Shown: in pieces, positions 45,041-54,521 of the stretch | How the letters are laid out: each line of letters begins with the position of its first letter | Position numbering within the stretch: position 1 is the first letter of the stretch | NCBI RefSeq assembly: GCF_001590835.1 | Contig: NZ_LTAQ01000069.1 | Location: 4,360-68,359 of the forward strand | Length of the DNA stretch: 64,000 bases | Direction of reading: 5' to 3' | From: Bacillus gaemokensis | GTDB lineage: Bacteria; Bacillota; Bacilli; Bacillales; Bacillaceae_G | Made by a program: the position numbers and the translations under genes | Notes under the pieces: generated by a model | Databases searched by the model: none | Seen by the model: only the letters and a program-made list of their open reading frames with translations | Told to the model about the DNA's origin: nothing

Positions 45041-45565
45041 TTACTTGATGGAAGTAAATAGATTTTTTGAGTTTTCCTCGAACTTTTTTGCGAGTTCCAG
45101 TTGTGTGGATTTGAACTCTTCCAAAAAACTTTCCAATTGTTTTTGAACCTCGTCCCGCTGAAGTTGTTGTTGCTCGATAAATTGTTTTGTTGTTTCTTCA
45201 AACTGACCGCTTGTTTGAGTAAGAATAGACAAAGATGTTTTTGTTGGAGATACAGTAAGCTGATGAATATGGTTAGAAAGTTCGTTCCACTTTCCTTGCC
45301 ATTCGTTAATTTGTTCATTTAGGGCGTTGCCTGTGAATTGCTTTACGTATTCCGTATATTGGCTGTTCAATTGAGCAGTGAATTGTTGAAGTTCTTTTTC
45401 AAGTTCATCTGCTCCTGCTGTTAATTTATGCAAAGCATCTTGCTGTTGTTTTAATGTTTCTAAAGTAAGTTGTTCCAATTGTTTCCCTGCTGAAGAGAAG
45501 AGGGAAAGAGAATGTGACCAGTTCTTCCAAAATGCATCGACAATTTCGTATGGCTTAGTTTCCAT
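45041..45565 (-). CDS. phaP: PHA granule phasin PhaP
   Basis: 174 residues, mostly amphipathic helix and very Gln/Glu-rich (METKPYEIVDAFWKNWSHSL; FIEQQQLQRDEVQKQLESFL). Coats PHA granules. Middle gene of the phaQ-phaP-phaJ minus-strand run. The ribosome site is TTTGGAGG. Confidence 0.9.
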   Translation of the reverse strand: METKPYEIVDAFWKNWSHSLSLFSSAGKQLEQLTLETLKQQQDALHKLTAGADELEKELQQFTAQLNSQYTEYVKQFTGNALNEQINEWQGKWNELSNHIHQLTVSPTKTSLSILTQTSGQFEETTKQFIEQQQLQRDEVQKQLESFLEEFKSTQLELAKKFEENSKNLFTSIK

Positions 45566-45607
45566 GGTTTGACCTCCAAATATTTTTTTGCATATTGTGA
45601 ACGCAGA

Positions 45608-46060
45608 TTATTCTGCTGTACCACCAGGTGAAGATGAAGATTTTTTTTCATCCTTTTCTGGAGAAGTAGAAAATGGAAAGAATGCATTGGTATATAACGT
45701 GAAAAATGTCCGCAGCATATTCTGATAATGTTCAAAAGAGGTAGCGCATGTTGTTAAATATTGCTCTCCATATTCTGTTAAAGAATAAATTCGTTTTGCG
45801 GGCCCTCCTTCACTTGTATCCCAAGTAGAAGAAATAAGATTTTCTTTTTCTAATTTGCGTAAGGTTCTATAAACATTACCTTGATCAACAGAAGAAAAGC
45901 CGATGTCCATTAGCATTTGAATCAGTTTGTAACCATGAAGACTCCAGTCTTTTAGACAGAGAAGTAAGAAGGGAACTAAGAAGTTTTTTGGCATGGAGTT
46001 TGGTTGTTTCGCTTGGTTTTTTTCCAAACTTTCTTGTTGTTCTGGTTCATTATGTAGCAT
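45608..46060 (-). CDS. phaQ: PadR-family regulator PhaQ
   Basis: 150 residues. PadR winged helix: FLLLCLKDWSLHGYKLIQML, DQGNVYRTLRKLEKENLISS, GPAKRIYSLTEYGEQYL. N- and C-terminal extensions are low complexity (NEPEQQESLEKNQAKQ; SPEKDEKKSSSSPG). PhaQ represses phaQP and responds to PHB granules in B. megaterium. It faces phaR across a ~200-bp gap that should hold both promoters. Confidence 0.9.
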   Translation of the reverse strand: MLHNEPEQQESLEKNQAKQPNSMPKNFLVPFLLLCLKDWSLHGYKLIQMLMDIGFSSVDQGNVYRTLRKLEKENLISSTWDTSEGGPAKRIYSLTEYGEQYLTTCATSFEHYQNMLRTFFTLYTNAFFPFSTSPEKDEKKSSSSPGGTAE

Positions 46061-46258
46061 GATTGTACATCACCTCATGAATCAGTTAGATGGAATTTTT
46101 TTCTTATAAGTGCAATTTACACCTATCTGTTTTTAATGTCAATACATTTGTTAGAATATAGAAAAAAATAAAATACAGACTTGAAGTTTTATTCAGAATA
46201 TTAGAAAATAGTGAATAGGTTGAATTGTTTCAAATACAAATAAGGGAGTGTAGGAGAA

Positions 46259-46741
46259 GTGATTGATCAAAAATTTGATCCACTACAAGCATGGAAAGAA
46301 GTTTATGAACAGACTGAAACATTTTGGGGAAAAGCGCTCAATGAAACAATTAAAACAGAAGAGTATTCTGCTTGGATGGGAAGCGTTCTAGATTTGAACT
46401 TGTTTTATCAGAAGATAGTAAATGATACAACAAAGGGATATTTAGAAAAAGTGAACATGCCAACTCAAGAAGATATTGCGAGAGTAGCTACACTCGTTAT
46501 TAACTTGGAAAATAAAGTTGATAACATCGAAGAATTTTTGGAAGAAAAAGCAGATTCTCTAGGACAATCTCCTACGCTAAAACGCGATGTAACAAAAGTG
46601 AAACAAGACATTCGTACATTAGAAAATAAAGTTGACAAAATTTTAGAATTACTTGAAAAACAAAATGAAGTACTAGCAAAATTACAAGAACCTGTGAAAG
46701 AAGCAGTGAAAGCACCGGCGAAACCGGAAAATAAAAAGTGA
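46259..46741 (+). CDS. phaR: PHA synthase subunit PhaR (class IV)
   Basis: 160 residues. N-terminal part FDPLQAWKEVYEQTETFWGK, then a coiled-coil region (LENKVDNIEEFLEEKADSLG; LENKVDKILELLEKQNEVLA) and a Lys/Pro/Glu tail. Needed with PhaC to make active class IV synthase. GTG start with GGAG...GGAG upstream. First gene of phaRBC. Confidence 0.93.
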   Translation: MIDQKFDPLQAWKEVYEQTETFWGKALNETIKTEEYSAWMGSVLDLNLFYQKIVNDTTKGYLEKVNMPTQEDIARVATLVINLENKVDNIEEFLEEKADSLGQSPTLKRDVTKVKQDIRTLENKVDKILELLEKQNEVLAKLQEPVKEAVKAPAKPENKK

Positions 46742-46898
46742 TGAAAAAACGCGTTGTTTAGCTGTTTCAAAAGGGAAGGGAGAACCGCTTTTGGAACTGT
46801 AAAAACGACAGGAAATAGTTTGTATGTAGAAAATCGTTATATAAATATCAACGTGATTTATTTACAGCATTCACAAATTCAATCAAGGGGGAATAGAA

Positions 46899-47642
46899 AT
46901 GGTTCAATTAAACGGTAAAGTAGCAATCGTAACAGGTGGAGCAAAAGGGATTGGTAAAGCGATTACAGTAGCGTTAGCAAAAGAAGGGGCAAAAGTTGTT
47001 ATTAACTACAATAGCAGTAAAGAGGCAGCAGAAAATTTAGTGAATGAATTAGGAACAGAAGGCCATGATGTATATGCAGTTCAAGCAGATGTTTCTAAGT
47101 TAGAAGATGCGAAGCGTCTTGTGGATGAAGCGGTAAATCATTTTGGGAAAGTAGATATTCTTGTTAATAACGCTGGTATTACAAGAGATCGTACATTTAA
47201 AAAGTTAAACCGTGAAGATTGGGATCGTGTAATTGATGTGAATTTAAGCAGTGTATTTAATACAACGAGTGCTGCACTTCCTTACATAAATGAATCAGAA
47301 GAAGGTAGAATCATTAGTATTTCTTCTATTATTGGACAAGCTGGTGGATTTGGACAAACAAACTATTCAGCAGCAAAAGCTGGTATGTTAGGTTTTACAA
47401 AATCATTAGCGTTAGAACTTGCAAAGACAAATGTAACAGTGAATGCGATTTGCCCAGGATTTATCGATACAGAAATGGTAGCAGAAGTACCAGAAGATGT
47501 ACGTCAAAAAATTGTTTCTAAGATTCCAAAGAAACGTTTCGGACAAGCGGATGAGATTGCGAAGGGTGTTGTATATCTGTGCCGCGATGGAGCGTATATC
47601 ACGGGTCAACAATTAAATATTAACGGCGGATTATATATGTAA
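46899..47642 (+). CDS. phaB: acetoacetyl-CoA reductase PhaB
   Basis: 247-residue SDR. Cofactor motif TGGAKGIGKAI, NAG motif LVNNAGIT, catalytic Ser in ISSIIGQAGG, and YSAAKAG with Tyr/Lys. NADPH-dependent reduction of acetoacetyl-CoA to (R)-3-hydroxybutyryl-CoA. Between phaR and phaC. Confidence 0.93.
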   Translation: MVQLNGKVAIVTGGAKGIGKAITVALAKEGAKVVINYNSSKEAAENLVNELGTEGHDVYAVQADVSKLEDAKRLVDEAVNHFGKVDILVNNAGITRDRTFKKLNREDWDRVIDVNLSSVFNTTSAALPYINESEEGRIISISSIIGQAGGFGQTNYSAAKAGMLGFTKSLALELAKTNVTVNAICPGFIDTEMVAEVPEDVRQKIVSKIPKKRFGQADEIAKGVVYLCRDGAYITGQQLNINGGLYM

Positions 47643-47725
47643 TGAAGCAAGAAGAAGGTGCATATCCATAGCAGGAGTGCACTTCTTTCTTGAAAAAGGA
47701 AATCCATCAAAAAGGAGATAGGAAA

Positions 47726-48811
47726 ATGACTACATTCGTAACAGAATGGGAAAAACAATTGGAACTATACCCAGAAGAATATCGAAAAGCATATCGTCGT
47801 TTTAAAAGAGCGAGTGAAGTTCTGCTGCGTGAACCAGAGCCACAAGTTGGTCTAACACCAAAAGAAGTTATTTGGACTAAAAATAAAACGAAGCTTTATC
47901 GTTACATTCCAAAGCAGGAAAAAACTCATTCGGTTCCAATTTTATTAATCTATGCGTTAATTAATAAACCATATATTATGGATTTGACACCAGGAAATAG
48001 CTTGGTGGAATATTTAGTAGATCGTGGTTTTGATGTGTATATGCTGGATTGGGGCACATTTGGTTTAGAAGATAGTCATTTGAAATTTGATGATTTCGTG
48101 TTTGATTATATAGCAAAAGCAGTGAAGAAGGTAATGCGAACGGCAAAATCGGACGAGATTTCTTTACTTGGGTATTGTATGGGTGGTACGCTAACGTCCA
48201 TTTATGCAGCACTTCACCCTCATATGCCAATTCGTAATTTAATTTTCATGACAAGTCCGTTCGATTTCTCTGAAACAGGATTATATGGTCCATTATTAGA
48301 TGAAAAATATTTTAATTTAGATAAAGCTGTAGATACATTCGGAAATATTCCACCGGAAATGATTGATTTTGGAAATAAAATGTTAAAGCCAATTACAAAC
48401 TTTGTCGGTCCATATGTCGCTTTAATGGATCGTTCAGAAAATGAGCGCTTTGTAGAGAGCTGGAAGCTCGTCCAAAAATGGGTCGGTGATGGAATTCCAT
48501 TTCCAGGTGAATCATACCGGCAATGGATTCGCGACTTTTATCAAAACAATAAATTAGTTAAAGGTGAGCTCGTAATTCGAGGACAAAAGGTAAACCTTGA
48601 AAATATCAAGGCTAATGTTTTAAATATCTCCGCGAAGCGTGATCACATTGCATTGCCATGTCAAGTAGAAGCATTACTTGATCATATTTCTAGTACGGAC
48701 AAACAATATGTGTGCTTGCCGACAGGGCATATGTCAATTGTATATGGCGGAACGGCTGTGAAACAAACATATCCAACAGTTGGCAATTGGCTTGAAGAAC
48801 GCTCTAATTAA
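47726..48811 (+). CDS. phaC: class IV PHA synthase PhaC
   Basis: 361 residues. Lipase-like box LLGYCMGGTLTS with Cys at 151, catalytic Asp in ISAKRDHIALP (~306) and His in LPTGHMSIVYGG (~335). Polymerises (R)-3-hydroxyacyl-CoA. ATG 47726 follows AAAAAGGAGATAGG; an in-frame ATG at 47690 lies before this site. Confidence 0.95.
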   Translation: MTTFVTEWEKQLELYPEEYRKAYRRFKRASEVLLREPEPQVGLTPKEVIWTKNKTKLYRYIPKQEKTHSVPILLIYALINKPYIMDLTPGNSLVEYLVDRGFDVYMLDWGTFGLEDSHLKFDDFVFDYIAKAVKKVMRTAKSDEISLLGYCMGGTLTSIYAALHPHMPIRNLIFMTSPFDFSETGLYGPLLDEKYFNLDKAVDTFGNIPPEMIDFGNKMLKPITNFVGPYVALMDRSENERFVESWKLVQKWVGDGIPFPGESYRQWIRDFYQNNKLVKGELVIRGQKVNLENIKANVLNISAKRDHIALPCQVEALLDHISSTDKQYVCLPTGHMSIVYGGTAVKQTYPTVGNWLEERSN

Positions 48812-48854
48812 AATACACCAGTGATTAGTGATCAGTTATATACGAATTCAACAG

Positions 48855-48893
48855 GAATTCCAACTAGTATAAGCTAGTTGGAATTTTTTTTTT
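48855..48893 (+). terminator. phaRBC terminator
   Basis: Stem aattccaactag / ctagttggaatt with loop tataag (TATAAG) and T9. Confidence 0.9.
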
Positions 48894-48941
48894 GAAATGA
48901 CGAAAAATAGAAGGAGGAAATTTAATTTTAGGAGTATAGTT

Positions 48942-50135
48942 ATGAAACTAACATTAGGGAAGTTGTTTTGGAATGAAGAAGCTTGTATGCCTTGTTATCC
49001 GCTATTAGAAAATGATATGATATGTGATGTGTTGATTGTGGGGAGCGGTGAAACGGGTGCTCATATTGCATATTTTTTAACATCGTTAGGAATGAAAGTT
49101 ATATTAATTGATAAACGAAAAATTGCAAATGGGAGCACACTTGCGAATACAGGAATACTCCAATTTGCTCATGATAAATCATTAACTTCTATGATTCATA
49201 CATTTGGTGAAAAAAAAGGGGTGCGTACTTATAAGCTTTGCTATGAAGCATTGCAAACATTAGAACAAGTGGTTCCCATGTTAGATATTAATCCTTACTT
49301 TATTCCAAAACGAAGCCTATATTATGCGAGTCAAAATGAAGATGTTGTATTTCTTCAACAAGAATATCGCACATTAAAACGTCATGGGTTTCCTGTTGAA
49401 TATTTTACAGAATCTGATATTAAGAAGCGATACTCTTTTACAAAGCCAGCGGCATTATATACACGAGGGGATGCAGAAGTAAATCCATATCTGTTAGCAC
49501 ATGGTCTTATACATAAAGCAAAGCAATTCGGAGCTGCTATATTTGAAAATACAGAGGTTATGCATATTAAACCTTTTCAAAAAGATTTAGTTTGTTATAC
49601 AAAAACAGGTAAGAAAATTGTAGCAAAAACAGTTATTATGGCTACAGGATATGAAATACCCTTTGGCAAAAAGGAAGCAAATATAGCAGTAGATACATCC
49701 TATGCCATTGTTACAAATGAACAAGCGCATTTTGATGGATGGCACGAACAATCATTAATTTGGGAAACTGCTCGTCCATATCTGTATTTTCGTACTTACA
49801 AGAATCGAATTCTTTTAGGTGGATTGGATGAAGCAATGAAACTTCAGAAGGTTGGAGATACGAAGTTATTGCATAAACGAGATCTGCTTACTAAAATGAT
49901 ACGGGAGATGTTCCCGAATTTTAAAGATGTACAAGCCGAATATTATTGGGCTGCTACATTTTGTGGAAGTCATGATGGACTTCCTATTGTAAAAGAAGAT
50001 GAAAAAATCCCTAATTTATATTATGCATTACCTTACGGGGGAAATGGGACAGTTTATGGAATGGTATTTGCAAAGTTATTTCAGCAGTTATTTACAAATA
50101 AAGAAATCAGTGATTTTTCTTTATTTAATCGATAG
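48942..50135 (+). CDS. FAD-dependent oxidoreductase (DAO family)
   Basis: 397 residues. N-terminal dinucleotide motif LIVGSGETGAHIAYFLTSLG and LIDKRKIANGSTLANTGIL. FAD-linked central part, DAO-type C-terminal (YYWAATFCGSHDGLPIVKED, PYGGNGTVYGMVFAKLF). Resembles glycine/sarcosine/D-amino-acid oxidases, though the substrate pocket cannot be read. ATG 48942 after TTTAGGAG. The next gene (ktr) starts 22 bp later and may be co-transcribed. Confidence 0.75.
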   Translation: MKLTLGKLFWNEEACMPCYPLLENDMICDVLIVGSGETGAHIAYFLTSLGMKVILIDKRKIANGSTLANTGILQFAHDKSLTSMIHTFGEKKGVRTYKLCYEALQTLEQVVPMLDINPYFIPKRSLYYASQNEDVVFLQQEYRTLKRHGFPVEYFTESDIKKRYSFTKPAALYTRGDAEVNPYLLAHGLIHKAKQFGAAIFENTEVMHIKPFQKDLVCYTKTGKKIVAKTVIMATGYEIPFGKKEANIAVDTSYAIVTNEQAHFDGWHEQSLIWETARPYLYFRTYKNRILLGGLDEAMKLQKVGDTKLLHKRDLLTKMIREMFPNFKDVQAEYYWAATFCGSHDGLPIVKEDEKIPNLYYALPYGGNGTVYGMVFAKLFQQLFTNKEISDFSLFNR

Positions 50136-50157
50136 AAAAAGGTAGCGAAGTGATGGA

Positions 50158-51507
50158 ATGAGAGATATAAAGAAATTTTTACAAAGATTACGTCCAGTGC
50201 AGCTTATTGTTTTGTTTTATTTCATAGCAGTAATTGTTTCGGTAATCTTATTAAGTTTACCATTTGTTATTAAACCTAGTGTGAAGTGGACGTTTATAGA
50301 TGCACTATTCACATCAGTTAGTGCTGTAAGTGTTACTGGGCTTTCAGTAGTTTCTATTCCTGATACGTTTACTACAAGCGGCATTATTATTTTAGCGCTT
50401 GTATTACAATTAGGCGGTTTAGGGATTATGGCGCTTGGTACATTTGTTTGGATGATAACGGGTCGGAAAATCGGTTTGCAGCGCAGGCGATTAATTATGG
50501 CAGACCATAATCAAGGGAATTTATCAGGGCTTGTTGAACTGATGCGATCTATTTTGATTTTGATTATTTCGATAGAAATAGTTGGGGCGCTTCTCTTAGG
50601 AACGAGGTTTTTGCTGTATTTTCCGACTTGGGAAGAAGCATATTTTCACGGTTTTTTTGCTGCTGTTAGTGCAACAACGAATGGTGGATTTGATTTAACA
50701 GGTCAATCACTTATTCCATATCAAAAAGACTATATTGTACAAATTATTCATATGCTGCTCATTATTTTAGGGGCAATTGGATTCCCTGTACTAATGGAAG
50801 TAAAACAGTACTTAAGCAAGAAAAAACATCAACTATTTCGTTTTTCTTTATTTACAAAATTGACGACAACAACATTCTTTGCCCTTGTTATTGTTGGAAC
50901 GATTGTGATTTTTTTATTGGAACGAAATCAATTTTTAGTAGGGAAATCATGGCATGAAACGATATTTTATACACTGTTTCAATCTGTAACAACGAGAAGT
51001 GGTGGATTAGCGACAATGGATATACGTGATTTATCACAGCCAACATTGTTATTTATGAGTGTTTTAATGTTTATCGGTGCTTCTCCAAGTTCAGTTGGGG
51101 GAGGCATACGTACGACGACGTTTGCCGTAAATATTCTTTCCTTATATGCATTTGCAAAAGGTAGTAGAACGGTACGTGTTTTTAAACGTCAATTGCATGA
51201 GGAAGACATCTTAAAAGCATCTGTAGTTATGACTATGGGGATTTTATTATGTGTTACAGCGTTATTTGTTTTATCAATGACTGAGAATGCAACATTTATG
51301 AGTTTAATTGTTGAAGTGTGTTCTGCATTTGGAACGACTGGCTTGTCAACAGGTATTACTTCTGAATTAACAACTGTTGGAAAACTTGTATTAATTGTAC
51401 TTATGTTTATTGGGCGTGTTGGGATTTTAACATTTATTTTAGCGAGTGGTGGAAGAGAACAGCCTCCTCGTTATAAATACCCAAAAGAAAGAATTATTAT
51501 TGGATAA
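50158..51507 (+). CDS. second Ktr/Trk-type potassium transporter subunit
   Basis: 449 residues with four filter regions: SVTGLSVVSI, ATTNGGFDLTG, TTRSGGLATMD and SAFGTTGLSTG. Same family as the minus-strand gene at 42.7 kb but clearly diverged. B. subtilis also has two such proteins (KtrB, KtrD) with different potassium affinities. The Gly-rich region SSVGGGIRTTTFAV lies between filter 3 and 4. No KtrA/C partner gene in the window. Confidence 0.9.
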   Translation: MRDIKKFLQRLRPVQLIVLFYFIAVIVSVILLSLPFVIKPSVKWTFIDALFTSVSAVSVTGLSVVSIPDTFTTSGIIILALVLQLGGLGIMALGTFVWMITGRKIGLQRRRLIMADHNQGNLSGLVELMRSILILIISIEIVGALLLGTRFLLYFPTWEEAYFHGFFAAVSATTNGGFDLTGQSLIPYQKDYIVQIIHMLLIILGAIGFPVLMEVKQYLSKKKHQLFRFSLFTKLTTTTFFALVIVGTIVIFLLERNQFLVGKSWHETIFYTLFQSVTTRSGGLATMDIRDLSQPTLLFMSVLMFIGASPSSVGGGIRTTTFAVNILSLYAFAKGSRTVRVFKRQLHEEDILKASVVMTMGILLCVTALFVLSMTENATFMSLIVEVCSAFGTTGLSTGITSELTTVGKLVLIVLMFIGRVGILTFILASGGREQPPRYKYPKERIIIG

Positions 51508-51508
51508 T

Positions 51509-51547
51509 TAAAAGCCGTTCTACCTGTAAAGGTAGAACGGCTTTTAA
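51509..51547. terminator. bidirectional terminator
   Basis: Stem aaaagccgttctacct / aggtagaacggctttt between convergent genes. Confidence 0.9.
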
Positions 51548-51879
51548 TCGTTAATGCCAAATTGGGGATGCATAAATGAATCGTCGGTGTTGTCTGTTTT
51601 GTTTTTTAGTAATTCTTGATTTTCTTCTGAAATCCATCCAATATCATTTGTTGGATGAATCCACTCTTTCCCGGCCATGATGGCTGGGTCAATCTCATCA
51701 CTCCAATTATTAAGTGGGCTATTTGTAGAATTGTATTTACTATCTCCAATTACAACATTATATTGATTGATAAAAGGCTGCTGCATTTGTTTTCCTGTTC
51801 CTTTAAAGGATGGAAAATTCATTTGATGTGGAAGTGTTTCATCTAAAATAGGTGAATGAATCTTTTGTTTTTTTGTCAA
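51544..51879 (-). CDS. DUF3905-type protein
   Basis: 111 residues if started at TTG 51879, which has GAAGGAA 9 nt upstream on the minus strand. A longer frame to 51972 lacks a ribosome site. Core: PSFKGTGKQMQQPFINQYNV, NWSDEIDPAIMAGKEWIHPT, NDIGWISEENQELL. This fits the DUF3905 family of Bacillus. Function unknown. Confidence 0.65.
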   Translation of the reverse strand: MTKKQKIHSPILDETLPHQMNFPSFKGTGKQMQQPFINQYNVVIGDSKYNSTNSPLNNWSDEIDPAIMAGKEWIHPTNDIGWISEENQELLKNKTDNTDDSFMHPQFGIND

Positions 51880-52053
51880 AGCGCTCGTTCCTTCTTTATT
51901 ATAGTGAGAAATGTAAATGATTTGTTCACATGTATTGTTTCCATATATACCTTGCTTTGTACTTGTTAACACTTCCCAGCAATAATTTTTGAATGTTTTC
52001 TCAAACTAATATGGAAAGTCATAAGTTTATTACAGTGAGAGAAGGTAAAATGG

Positions 52054-52206
52054 ATGGTAAAACGAAAAGTAAAACAGCATGCGGCAATCAATCATAATAA
52101 AACACCAAAAGAAAGTCTACCAGATGCAGAATTTGCGGTAGAGTATGAAAATGAAAATCCAGCGAAATATGCAAATCGTAATTCGAAAAAAGGTAAGCAA
52201 AAGTGA
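52054..52206 (+). CDS. 50-residue basic protein, unrecognised
   Basis: MVKRKVKQHAAINHNKTPKE, then SLPDAEFAVEYENENPAKYA and a basic tail (NRNSKKGKQK). Good ribosome site (GAGAGAAGGT) and a terminator overlapping its stop support it. Composition (Lys/Asn-rich, no hydrophobic core) and the neighbouring sporulation-type gene suggest a small spore-associated protein, but I cannot assign a family. Confidence 0.65.
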   Translation: MVKRKVKQHAAINHNKTPKESLPDAEFAVEYENENPAKYANRNSKKGKQK

Positions 52207-52236
52207 GGCGTTTTTACAAACGCTTCATTTTTTTGT
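52205..52236 (+). terminator. terminator of the small basic gene
   Basis: Stem gaggcgttt / aaacgcttc with loop ttac and T7. Confidence 0.8.
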
Positions 52237-52433
52237 GGAATTTTTAAGGCTTTTTTAATTATTTGTAAATTTCATGCTTTTTATTGGCTGAAAAATGTGA
52301 AAAAACATTGAAGTAGCAATGTATCACACAAAAACAAACAACAAACAAAAGATTAATGTTGGTTTAATACTGCTTTTACACTTGTTGTTTATATTGGAAT
52401 TGTACATAAGAAAATTAAAAGGAGAGAGAAACA
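52207..52433 (+). promoter_or_regulatory. control region of the phosphonate operon
   Basis: 227 bp. Contains acaaacaacaaacaaaag (52335-52352) and a related inverted block cttgttgtttat (52382-52393). These A/C and T/G-rich repeats could be operator half sites for the DeoR-type regulator at the end of the operon. The promoter elements themselves are not clear. Confidence 0.4.
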
Positions 52434-53504
52434 GTGAAAAAAACATTCTTTAAAGCTGTAACAACCGCGGTAGTATTTTCCTTACTAATGGGATGTGGTG
52501 CTAAGAAAGAAGAAACGGCGGAAGCGAAAGATGCCAAATTGTCTGGATCATTAACAGTTTACACAGCAATTGAAGAAGAACTTGTACCAATTTATCTTGA
52601 TTCTTTTAAAAAGAAATACCCAGATGTGAAGTTAAATATTGTTCGTGATTCAACGGGAGTTATTACAGCGAAATTGTTAGCAGAAGGAAAAAACACACAA
52701 GCAGATGTTGTATGGGGAACGGCAGCTTCTAGTCTTCTGGCTTTAGAAAAGAAAGAAATGTTAAAAGACTATTCTCCAAAAGGGGTAGATCGTGTACTTT
52801 CGCAATTTAAAGATGATAAAAAACCAGAAAAATGGGTTGGAAATACAGCATTTATGACAGGGATTGCTGTTAATAAAGAGGAATTAAAAAAGAAAAATTT
52901 ACCGATGCCAACATCTTATGAAGATTTAACAAAACCAGAATATAAAGGAACACTTGTAATGCCGCATCCAGCTTCATCTGGAACAGGGTTTTTAACAGTA
53001 TCTGCATGGCTACAAATTATGGGAGAAGATAAGGGCTGGGATTACATGAGGAAACTGCATGATAATATCGCAACTTATACGCACTCTGGTTCAAAACCGG
53101 CAAAATTAGCAGGTGCTGGGGAATATCCATTGGGTGTATCTATGATTTATAGCGGTTTAAAAGAAAAACAAAAAGGTGCACCAATTGAAGTTGTCTTGCC
53201 AAAAGAAGGATTGGGCTGGGAAGTAGAAGCGAATGCATTAATTAAGAAAGATAATGCGAAAAACGATAAGCTTGCTAAAGCATTTTTAGATTGGGCAATT
53301 ACAGATGATGTTATGAAGCTATATTTTGAGAAAAATGGATTTGCAACGATTAAAAATGATTATAAACTGCCAGATGGATTCCTAAAAGATGTAACAGATA
53401 AGTTATATAAGAATAATGATTTTAAATGGGCAGCTGAAAACCGCAATAAAATTTTAGAGCGTTGGGAAAAAGAGTTTGGTCAAAAAGCAGAATCGAAAAA
53501 GTAA
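52434..53504 (+). CDS. 2-aminoethylphosphonate-type ABC substrate-binding lipoprotein
   Basis: 356 residues. Lipoprotein signal VVFSLLMGCGAKKEE. Mature part of the Fe3+/AEP-binding class (LTVYTAIEEELVPIYLDSFK; GTGFLTVSAWLQIMGEDKGW). GTG start after AAAGGAGAGAG. First gene of a seven-gene operon that includes phnX and phnW, which makes 2-aminoethylphosphonate (AEP) the probable substrate. Confidence 0.85.
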   Translation: MKKTFFKAVTTAVVFSLLMGCGAKKEETAEAKDAKLSGSLTVYTAIEEELVPIYLDSFKKKYPDVKLNIVRDSTGVITAKLLAEGKNTQADVVWGTAASSLLALEKKEMLKDYSPKGVDRVLSQFKDDKKPEKWVGNTAFMTGIAVNKEELKKKNLPMPTSYEDLTKPEYKGTLVMPHPASSGTGFLTVSAWLQIMGEDKGWDYMRKLHDNIATYTHSGSKPAKLAGAGEYPLGVSMIYSGLKEKQKGAPIEVVLPKEGLGWEVEANALIKKDNAKNDKLAKAFLDWAITDDVMKLYFEKNGFATIKNDYKLPDGFLKDVTDKLYKNNDFKWAAENRNKILERWEKEFGQKAESKK

Positions 53505-53519
53505 GTGGGAGAGAGAAAA

Positions 53520-54521
53520 ATGAGCGAATATTTATCAATTCAACACATTCAAAAACAGTTTGATACATTTACGGCGTTAAAAGATATTTCTTTCACAGTA
53601 CAAAAGAATGAGTTTGTTTGTTTACTTGGTCCAAGTGGTTGCGGGAAAACAACATTACTTCGTATTTTGGCTGGTTTAGAAGAGCCAACAGCAGGGAGTA
53701 TAGCTGTTAATGGAAAAGATATCACAGCATTGCCACCTGGAAAAAGAAATTTAGGTATGGTTTTTCAATCGTATGCGTTATTTCCAAACTTAACAGCACT
53801 TGAAAATATTGAATATGGTTTGAAAACGAAGAAGTATTCCAAAACGGAAGTAAAAGAGAAAGCAATAGAAGCATTAGAGCTTGTTGATTTGTTGAATGTG
53901 AAAGATAAATATCCTGCTCAAATGTCTGGTGGTCAACAGCAGCGAGTAGCACTTGCACGTGCGCTCGCGCTGTCTCCGGATATTCTATTGCTTGATGAGC
54001 CACTTTCAGCACTAGATGCAAAAGTGCGTGAGAAATTGCGCAGGGAAATGCGTGAGTTGCAAGAAAAGGTAGGAGTTACAACAATTATGGTGACACATGA
54101 TCAAGAAGAGGCATTAACGATGGCGGATAAAATTGTTGTAATGAATCATGCGGAGATTATGCAGATTGGAACACCTCAAGAGATTTATCAAAAACCGGCG
54201 AATCCGTTCGTTGCAGATTTTATTGGTTCTATTAATTTCTTTTCTGAGAATGACAAGAAACAAGCAATTCGCCCAGAACATGTAGTAATTGTACAAAATA
54301 ATGGAATGAAAACAATTGTAGAAAATATGGAATTTCGAGGATCTGTATACCGGACAGAAGTACGTGTAATAGAGGAAAAAACACATCTTTATAATGAGCG
54401 AATTGTTGTGGACATATTAGCATCAGTGGCAGAACAGGCTTGTATTCGAAAAGGAAAGCCACTTCAAATTTCTTTTTCAGAAAATCATATGCTGTCATAT
54501 GGAAAGAAGGTCATTGTATAG
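53520..54521 (+). CDS. AEP ABC transporter ATPase
   Basis: 333 residues. Walker [14 protein letters not shown]-loop MVFQSYALFPNL, signature [14 protein letters not shown], Walker B DILLLDEPLSALD, H-loop [10 protein letters not shown]-terminal TOBE-like region (IRPEHVVIVQN). ATG 53520 after gggagag; starts 15 nt after the binding protein stop and abuts the permease gene. Confidence 0.9.
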   Translation: MSEYLSIQHIQKQFDTFTALKDISFTVQKNEFVCLLGPSGCGKTTLLRILAGLEEPTAGSIAVNGKDITALPPGKRNLGMVFQSYALFPNLTALENIEYGLKTKKYSKTEVKEKAIEALELVDLLNVKDKYPAQMSGGQQQRVALARALALSPDILLLDEPLSALDAKVREKLRREMRELQEKVGVTTIMVTHDQEEALTMADKIVVMNHAEIMQIGTPQEIYQKPANPFVADFIGSINFFSENDKKQAIRPEHVVIVQNNGMKTIVENMEFRGSVYRTEVRVIEEKTHLYNERIVVDILASVAEQACIRKGKPLQISFSENHMLSYGKKVIV